Shown: piece by piece, positions 58,185-64,000 of the stretch | How the letters are laid out: the number at the start of each line of letters is the position of its first letter | Numbering within the stretch: position 1 is the first letter of the stretch | Assembly (NCBI RefSeq): GCF_900108015.1 | Contig: NZ_FNVP01000001.1 | Coordinates: 1 to 64,000 of the forward strand | Direction of reading: 5' to 3' | Source of the DNA: Flavobacterium urumqiense | GTDB lineage: Bacteria > Bacteroidota > Bacteroidia > Flavobacteriales > Flavobacteriaceae | Length of the DNA stretch: 64,000 bases | Program-made: the position numbers and the translations under genes | Notes under the pieces: model-generated | Told to the model about the DNA's origin: nothing | Seen by the model: only the letters and a program-made list of their open reading frames with translations | The model's database searches: none

Positions 58185-60599
58185 TTATCCTTTATCCGAT
58201 AATCTCAAAATATCTCCAAATACTCCTCTCGCCGTTACTGCTGATCCTGCTCCTGCCCCTTGAATCACGATTGGTCTGTCACCATACGATTCTGTGTAAA
58301 TTTCGAAGAAAGAGTCTGAACCTTTCAATCCTCCTAAAGCCGTATCAGATGGCACAGAAACTAGTTTAACTTCAAGATTCCCTTTGTCATTTTGTAAATC
58401 TCCAGACAATTCACCTATGTATCTCAAAACGTGATTTGGTTTTTGGTCGGCTTTTATTTTAGCATAAATTGGATCAAATTCCTTCAATTTGGTTAAGAAC
58501 TCAGATGCGCTTCCTTCTCTTAAATGATCTGGAATTAAATTCTGAATTTCAATTTCTTCGAATTCATTTTGCAAATCCAATTCTCTTGCTAAAATCAATA
58601 ATTTTCGACCTACGTCGTTTCCACATAAATCCTCTCGAGGATCTGGCTCTGTATATCCATTGTCAATTGCCTCTTGTAATACTTGACTAAACGGAAGATC
58701 ATTAGCAGAGAAATTATTAAATAAATAACTTAATGTACCTGAAAAAACGCCTTTTATTTTGGTGATATTTTCACCAGAAAGATGCAGTAATTTTATGGTA
58801 TCAATCAAAGGTAATCCTGCGCCAACATTCGTTTCGTAAAGGTAACTCTTTTGATTATCTGCCAATACTTTTCGCAATGCTTTATAAAAATTATAACTTA
58901 ACGTATTGGCTACTTTATTGGATGAAATTAAATCAAAACTATTTTCAGCCAATTTTACATAATTTTCAACAAAGGCAGCACTTGCCGTGTTATCAATTGC
59001 AATTAAATTTTCGAGATGATGTTCATTTGCAAAGGCAATAACATCATCAATCGTATAACAGAAACCGTTATTTTGTATTTCGTTTTTCCAGTTTGGCGTC
59101 ACTCCGTTTTTGTTTAACAGCACATTTTTTGAATTGGCGATAGCAAAAACATTCAATTTAATATCCTTTCTTTTTTCGATAGCTGCGGCTGATTCCAGTA
59201 TTTGATTAATCAAAGTTCCACCCACCAGGCCATGTCCGAAAATAGCGATATTAATTTTCTTTGAAACTCCAAAAATTTCCCCGTGAATCACATTTAAGGC
59301 TTTGTTTAATTGTGATTTTTTAACTACTAAACTTACATTTTTACCCGTTACGGTATTATTGAAAAGAATAGGAACAATCTTGTTTTTAATTAAAGCGGTA
59401 TATGGCTTGTGAAAAGTGCTTAAATCCTGCCCGATTATAGAAATCACCGAAACATTATCTGTAACTGAAATTTTATTGACGTCTTTAGAATAGAAATCAT
59501 TTTCGAATTCTTTTTCTAGTTCTATCATTGCTTTTGTAGCTTGATCCGCAGCAACCACAAGACCTATTCCTCTTTCTGACGAACCTTGTGAAATAATACT
59601 AACGCTAATATCATTATCTCCCATTACTCTAAAAATACGAGCATCTACACCTGTTTTTCCTAACAAACCTCTTCCTTCTAAGTTTACTAATGACACATTC
59701 TCCAAGACTGAAAGCGTTTTAATCCCTTCCTTATTTGAATTTGAAGTAATTAAAGTTCCTTTGTTTTCGTGATTAAATGTGTTCAAAATTCGAAGGGGAA
59801 TATTTTTTTCCAATAAAGGAATTATGGTTTTGGCATGAAGTATCGTTGTTCCAAAATTAGCTAGCTCATTCGCTTCATTAAATGTCAAATGGTCAATTTT
59901 TTTGGCATCCAAGACTAAATCAGGATTTGCCGTGTATATCCCATCAACATGCGTATAATTCTGAAGTTCCTTTGCATTTAGGTAATTAGCAATCAAAGAA
60001 GCAGTATAATTACTACCGTTTCTTCCTAAAGTAGTGGTGTCATTTTTACTGTTTGACCCAATAAAACCAGTCACAATATTGACTGTGTCCCCATTATTTT
60101 GTTTGAAATAATTGATTACGTTTTTCTTCGAAAGTTGTTCCAAAGGTTGTGCGTCTCCAAATTTTGAATCCGTTTTGATCAATTCTCTTGAATCAGTAAA
60201 ACGAGCATTTATTCCGTTTTTGATTAAAATGGCCGTCAGTAATTTTGCGGAAAGCAATTCTCCCTTAGACAGCACTAAATCTTTAATTTTATTGCTGTAA
60301 TCTCCAATCAAACTCACACCTTCAAAGAGTTTTTCTAAGACTTCAAATTCTTCCGTCAAATCTACAGCATCATATTCGGCTTGTTGGTACTTTTTAAAAT
60401 CTTCAAAAAGCGGTTTATAATTTCCATTTTGGGATGCCGTTCCTAAAATATTTTCTAAGTCATCAGTAGCATTTCCACGTGCAGATACCACGATAGCAAT
60501 TTCCTCTCCTTGATTTACTTTATCAGTAATAATAGCAACCACCTTATTTAATCCCTCACCATTCGATAAAGACTTACCTCCAAATTTTAATATTTTCAT
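58185..60599 (-). CDS. thrA: Bifunctional aspartate kinase / homoserine dehydrogenase
   Basis: An 804-residue fusion catalysing the first and third steps from aspartate to homoserine. The kinase (about 1-285) starts MKILKFGGKSLSNGEGLNKV and has TLGRNGSNYTASLIANYLNA. Two ACT modules follow (about 300-440, LLGKTGVDARIFRVMGDNDI, the threonine-binding region). The dehydrogenase (about 460-804) has NIAIFGHGLVGGTLINQILE, YETNVGAGLPLIDTIKLL, GVFSGTLSYLFNNFSANDLP and YTEPDPREDLCGNDVGRKLL. It sits between metX and osmC, 15 nt after metX, so homoserine supply is tied to methionine synthesis under the SAM-I riboswitch. Confidence 0.95.
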   Translation of the reverse strand: MKILKFGGKSLSNGEGLNKVVAIITDKVNQGEEIAIVVSARGNATDDLENILGTASQNGNYKPLFEDFKKYQQAEYDAVDLTEEFEVLEKLFEGVSLIGDYSNKIKDLVLSKGELLSAKLLTAILIKNGINARFTDSRELIKTDSKFGDAQPLEQLSKKNVINYFKQNNGDTVNIVTGFIGSNSKNDTTTLGRNGSNYTASLIANYLNAKELQNYTHVDGIYTANPDLVLDAKKIDHLTFNEANELANFGTTILHAKTIIPLLEKNIPLRILNTFNHENKGTLITSNSNKEGIKTLSVLENVSLVNLEGRGLLGKTGVDARIFRVMGDNDISVSIISQGSSERGIGLVVAADQATKAMIELEKEFENDFYSKDVNKISVTDNVSVISIIGQDLSTFHKPYTALIKNKIVPILFNNTVTGKNVSLVVKKSQLNKALNVIHGEIFGVSKKINIAIFGHGLVGGTLINQILESAAAIEKRKDIKLNVFAIANSKNVLLNKNGVTPNWKNEIQNNGFCYTIDDVIAFANEHHLENLIAIDNTASAAFVENYVKLAENSFDLISSNKVANTLSYNFYKALRKVLADNQKSYLYETNVGAGLPLIDTIKLLHLSGENITKIKGVFSGTLSYLFNNFSANDLPFSQVLQEAIDNGYTEPDPREDLCGNDVGRKLLILARELDLQNEFEEIEIQNLIPDHLREGSASEFLTKLKEFDPIYAKIKADQKPNHVLRYIGELSGDLQNDKGNLEVKLVSVPSDTALGGLKGSDSFFEIYTESYGDRPIVIQGAGAGSAVTARGVFGDILRLSDKG

Positions 60600-60614
60600 C
60601 TTTTTATATTGTCT

Positions 60615-61589
60615 TTATGCTTGAAAAATAGCGCCAAGCAAATTGTCTAATTGTTTGTATTCAATCAAAAAAGCATCGTGACCATGGATGGAAACGATTT
60701 CCTGATAAGAAACATTGTTTTTATATTTTTTTAATTCTTGATACGTTGCTTTATTTTCATTTGCAGTAAAAAACAGATCTGAATTGATTGCTATTATATG
60801 AATATCAGCATCAATTTTTGAAACTATTTCTTCGAATGACCCAACATTTCTGGTGATATCTATCGTTTTGAGCAATTGGTTCATCATTTTGTAAGAGGAA
60901 AGTTGAAACCGTTTTTGCAATTTCGTTCCGTGATGACTCAACCAACTTTCCACATTAAAAATACCCAATTCTTCGTTTGTAGTTCGCTGGAATTTTTCTT
61001 TCAATGATTCCGGGGTACGGTAGCACAGCATGGCATGAATCCTTGCGTCTTCAATAGGTTTTCGAGAATTATTTAGGATTTGCTCTTGCAAATAACAATT
61101 GGCTATCAACCAATCCGTTGATTTCCAGTCCGTTGCAATAGGAATCAAATGCTTTGTAATCTTAGGTTCTAAAGCGGCTATTTCCCATGCGATTCCTCCT
61201 CCTACAGAACCTCCAATAATAGCATATAGCTGTTTTATTTCAAGAAATTTAATTCCTCGAATAAACAATTTCGCAATATCTCTGGCATTAAAATCTAAGT
61301 AGTTTTCTATTATAGTCTCATCATAGCCATTGCCGGGCACATTAAAAGATACTACTGTATATTTATTGGAATCAATTGTTTTATTAGCGCCGATTAAATC
61401 GTTCCACCAACCCTTTTCCCCAATAACTTGAGAATTTCCTGTTAACGCGTGATTTACTAAAACGATTGGTGCAGTGTTTAATGCAGGTCCAAAAACTTCA
61501 AAACTTAAGTTTAAAACAGCATAAAATACGCCACTTTCAGTGGTGAAATTTTGTAAAGTAATATGGGTTGGTTTATTTTCCAATTTCAA
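60615..61589 (-). CDS. metX: Homoserine O-acetyltransferase family alpha/beta hydrolase
   Basis: A 324-residue MetX-type alpha/beta-hydrolase that activates homoserine by acyl transfer. The oxyanion-hole region is IVLVNHALTGNSQVIGEKGW (about 42-61), the nucleophile Ser is in AIIGGSVGGGIAWEIAALEP (about 123-142), the catalytic Asp is probably in IIAINSDLFF, and the His is in VSIHGHDAFL near the end. It is shorter than many MetX proteins (about 350-380) but complete. It is preceded by a SAM-I riboswitch and followed by thrA at 15 nt. Acetyl rather than succinyl donor is inferred from the family. Confidence 0.9.
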   Translation of the reverse strand: MKLENKPTHITLQNFTTESGVFYAVLNLSFEVFGPALNTAPIVLVNHALTGNSQVIGEKGWWNDLIGANKTIDSNKYTVVSFNVPGNGYDETIIENYLDFNARDIAKLFIRGIKFLEIKQLYAIIGGSVGGGIAWEIAALEPKITKHLIPIATDWKSTDWLIANCYLQEQILNNSRKPIEDARIHAMLCYRTPESLKEKFQRTTNEELGIFNVESWLSHHGTKLQKRFQLSSYKMMNQLLKTIDITRNVGSFEEIVSKIDADIHIIAINSDLFFTANENKATYQELKKYKNNVSYQEIVSIHGHDAFLIEYKQLDNLLGAIFQA

Positions 61590-61664
61590 ATCTTTTATGA
61601 TTTTTGATTTGTGTCTGGAAATATTAGAAAGAAAAAACTAGGGTAAACCAGTTAAATTGTTGTT

Positions 61665-61768
61665 GTTATCTTTCCGCGTTTGGCGCGGTAGAATGCAGCA
61701 CCTTCTTCGATAAATCGAAGGGTTGCTAAGGCTTCATTGGGTCTAATCCCTCGTCCTTTCTTTATAAC
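61665..61768 (-). promoter_or_regulatory. SAM-I (S-box) riboswitch upstream of metX-thrA
   Basis: On the minus strand: GTTATAAAGAAAGGACGAGG, GATTAGACCCAATGAAGCCT, TAGCAACC, the P3-like stem CTTCGATTTATCGAAG, then AAGGTGCTGCATTCTACC, the stem CGCG...CGCG and a closing GATAAC that pairs with GTTAT. The element matches the metH copy (46832-46947) block by block. It should lower metX-thrA-osmC-metZ expression at high SAM. Confidence 0.9.
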
Positions 61769-61797
61769 ATTTCAGTACGTGTGTGAACTTAAAGGAA

Positions 61798-61829
61798 CAA
61801 ATTAACTACAAATTTTTTAAACAAACAAA
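61798..61829 (-). promoter_or_regulatory. Candidate promoter of the metX riboswitch transcript
   Basis: On the minus strand TTTG (61829-61826), a 20-nt spacer and TTAATTTG (61805-61798), about 30 nt before P1. The same box and spacing precede the metH riboswitch. Confidence 0.5.
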
Positions 61830-61884
61830 TTTTTCAACGAATTGATTTTTATTTTTTTAAAAAAAACATCGTTTCTAAACACAA

Positions 61885-61915
61885 AAAAGCATCCATCTAA
61901 TTGAATGGTGCTTTT
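61885..61915. terminator. Hairpin terminator downstream of the 64-residue gene
   Basis: AAAAGCATCCAT (61885-61896) pairs with ATGGTGCTTTT (61905-61915) with one mismatch, flanked by A- and T-rich DNA. Confidence 0.6.
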
Positions 61916-62026
61916 AAGATTTTGGATGAAATTCTAAATTTAAGAAAGTCGTTTTTTACCATATAAAACAATGAATTTTAAAAAAGTTTTTTTGATTATT
62001 TCTACTTCGCTAAAGTTTGTTTTAAA

Positions 62027-62221
62027 TTATATAAAAAGAATCTCATTTTCTTGAGAATACATTAAAGCCAATAATGAATTAGACCCTTTTTCACCAAAAC
62101 TACCTGTAGTTTTTACTTCAAACCTAGGGTGAATTAATTCATTTTCCGGTTTACTCTCTTTTGTTTTTTTTGCCCTGAATTTGAAATCCGGCATTGGCGA
62201 AATTCTCTTTGTTTCTCTCAT
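62027..62221 (-). CDS. Small hypothetical protein (64 residues)
   Basis: A short basic protein: an N-terminal lysine/arginine-rich half (FKFRAKKTKESKPENELIHP) followed by RFEVKTTGSFGEKGSNSLLA and a hydrophobic end. I recognise no family. It is preceded by an AT-rich leader and followed about 110 nt later by a hairpin terminator (61885-61915), so it can be a genuine transcript unit. It might be a precursor peptide or small regulator, but nothing nearby suggests a modifying enzyme. Confidence 0.4.
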   Translation of the reverse strand: MRETKRISPMPDFKFRAKKTKESKPENELIHPRFEVKTTGSFGEKGSNSLLALMYSQENEILFI

Positions 62222-62438
62222 GATAATTATTGTTTTAGTTGTTTGTTTTAGTATTAATCAAATTTATAAAACATCAGTTAAAAGAACTGATATTGGCTAC
62301 AAGCAATTTCATTGCCAATATTAAATTAATTCAAAAAAATAAATTCTATTTAAGGTTTATGCTGTTGATCAAAGTGAAACATTCCTTTCCTAAAATCATT
62401 ATTCTAAGTTTTGATTCTTTTAGCTTTTAAAAGTAAGC

Positions 62439-62729
62439 TTAAACTGTGTTCATGTTAATTTTAATCACTCTTTTGACTTGCTTTTTGGTTAAGCATTTCT
62501 TGTCATATCCTTTAATGATTCGCTCTTTTAAATCTTCCCACTTTGCTCTCATATAAGGATATAATGACAACGAGATCTCGTCCCCATTTTGCGAATTCTT
62601 ATAATGCTTTTTATATTCCTTTACATAATTATCATAATCGTCCAGATATTTATCCCATTTGTTACTATGGATTTTGCCTCTTCTTTTCATTGTATTTTCT
62701 GATACAAAAACGTTTTCGATTGCTTTCAT
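62439..62729 (-). CDS. Small basic hypothetical protein (96 residues)
   Basis: A lysine- and tyrosine-rich soluble protein: KRRGKIHSNKWDKYLDDYDN, YVKEYKKHYKNSQNGDEISL, SLYPYMRAKWEDLKERIIKG, and CLTKKQVKRVIKINM at the end. Helical and probably cytoplasmic. I have the impression that similar short proteins are widespread in flavobacteria, but no function is known to me. The start ATG at 62729 is used; the next Met is 13 codons on, at the KRRGK segment. Confidence 0.55.
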   Translation of the reverse strand: MKAIENVFVSENTMKRRGKIHSNKWDKYLDDYDNYVKEYKKHYKNSQNGDEISLSLYPYMRAKWEDLKERIIKGYDKKCLTKKQVKRVIKINMNTV

Positions 62730-63173
62730 GATTAAATTATTTTAATTAAAAATTATTTTAACAATAAATAGTTGGCAATACCAATTCTCTAGCACGCTAT
62801 GACAATCTGAAAATATGGTGTCTTCGTGCAGGTTGTAATTATTTCCTTTTAGCCTTTAAAAAAATCAATCTTGAAAAATATTTATTTTTAGATTGATTTT
62901 TTTAGTGTTTAACAAATTTAATACAATAAAGGGCTTATACTAAAACATATCCGACCAACTAACACTATATCAGGTATAAGGCGTTTTTTTGAGGTTATAT
63001 TTCAGAAAAAAGTCATAAAAAGAGAAAAGCTCAAGTCTAAGAAATAATACAAAAGCAATTGCTTCACACTATCATCGTGATTCAATTACATCGTACGTAA
63101 CAAAAAGATTTAAAAATTTGATTTAAAAGGTAACAAATTCTACTATGCAGTTTTGTTTTCTATTTTTAAAAAA
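62730..63173. other. 500-nt AT-rich gap with hairpins, no gene
   Basis: No coding frame is supported. A hairpin AAAAATCAATCT (62860-62871) with AGATTGATTTTT (62890-62901) resembles a terminator. On the plus strand GCTTATAC (about 62933) can pair with GTATAAGGC (about 62976), followed by GTTTTTTTG, a possible end of a small transcript. Neither has a clear partner gene. Confidence 0.35.
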
Positions 63174-63208
63174 ACTGCCTTTGGCCTAACCAATAAACCA
63201 AAGACAGT
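63174..63208 (-). terminator. Terminator of the metY-like gene
   Basis: ACTGCCTTTGG pairs with CCAAAGACAGT (one mismatch). On the minus strand the hairpin is followed by a T-run, about 25 nt after the metY-like stop. Confidence 0.75.
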
Positions 63209-63230
63209 GTAACCGCCAAAAAACAAACTT

Positions 63231-64000
<770 letters not shown>

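Larger units (their letters stand above)
61590..62026 (-). promoter_or_regulatory. metX leader region
   Basis: This 437-nt gap holds the SAM-I riboswitch (61665-61768), its promoter (61798-61829) and a terminator for the upstream small gene (61885-61915). Positions 61590-61664 are the stretch between riboswitch and metX start; no clear intrinsic terminator is seen there, so control may be at translation. The rest is AT-rich with nothing further. Confidence 0.6.

Overview
The window is AT-rich chromosomal DNA of a Bacteroidota bacterium, most likely a Flavobacterium or close relative. The evidence is a gldA gliding-motility gene, a split B12-dependent methionine synthase, an aspartokinase-homoserine dehydrogenase fusion, a DAHP synthase-chorismate mutase (type II) fusion, TTTG/TAnnTTTG-type promoters, and several short intergenic repeat families that I associate with flavobacteria. 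Almost every gene is a recognisable housekeeping or biosynthetic gene. I saw no rRNA, tRNA or CRISPR array.

Layout. 0.3-5.6 kb: a LolC/E-type permease, a NamZ-like lipoprotein, a cysteine-cluster protein, a methyltransferase, a YfiT/DinB protein and queE. 5.9-11.7 kb: a minus-strand Ton operon (exbB-exbD-exbD-tonB-small membrane protein-PstS-like lipoprotein-TPR protein). 12.1-13.3 kb: decayed DNA with a broken IS1595-type transposase. 13.3-25.6 kb: kmo, penicillin acylase, flavin reductase with an FeS photolyase, kynU, a SIMPL protein, queA, aroA and a MazG-like hydrolase. 25.6-31.0 kb: an accessory block placed between mazG and dtd, with a RhuM protein, a single-chain type IIG restriction-modification enzyme and a Panacea-type toxin-antitoxin pair. 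31.1-33.8 kb: dtd, a four-helix-bundle protein, rsgA and a CsgG-like protein. 33.8-38.2 kb: the aromatic operon pheA-aminotransferase-tyrA-DAHPS/CM. 38.4-40.7 kb: a dicarboxylate symporter and gldA. 40.9-64 kb: methionine and sulfur assimilation. metH(N)-metH(C)-metF lies behind one SAM-I riboswitch. metX-thrA-osmC-metZ lies behind a second one and is followed by an Rrf2 regulator, a TauE permease, cysH, cysD, cysN, sulfite reductase, cobA, a Met8-like enzyme and a type-2 ferredoxin reductase. A partial metY runs off the right edge.

The most interesting signals are not ordinary genes. (1) Upstream of pheA there is a complete, textbook-like attenuator: a 26-residue leader peptide with eight aromatic residues in eleven, an intrinsic terminator, and a mutually exclusive antiterminator pairing. 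(2) A GC-rich palindromic repeat of about 26 nt occurs seven times, all among methionine and sulfur genes, mostly as inverted pairs. One pair brackets a DUF559-type endonuclease domain spliced in frame into MetH. Other copies are translated in frame at the MetH N-terminal subunit start and the OsmC C-terminus, or abut the metF start and metH stop. (3) A second palindrome family (CCCTGTCAGGG) is translated inside the restriction enzyme. (4) A 17-bp inverted repeat separates exbB from exbD and may set their ratio.
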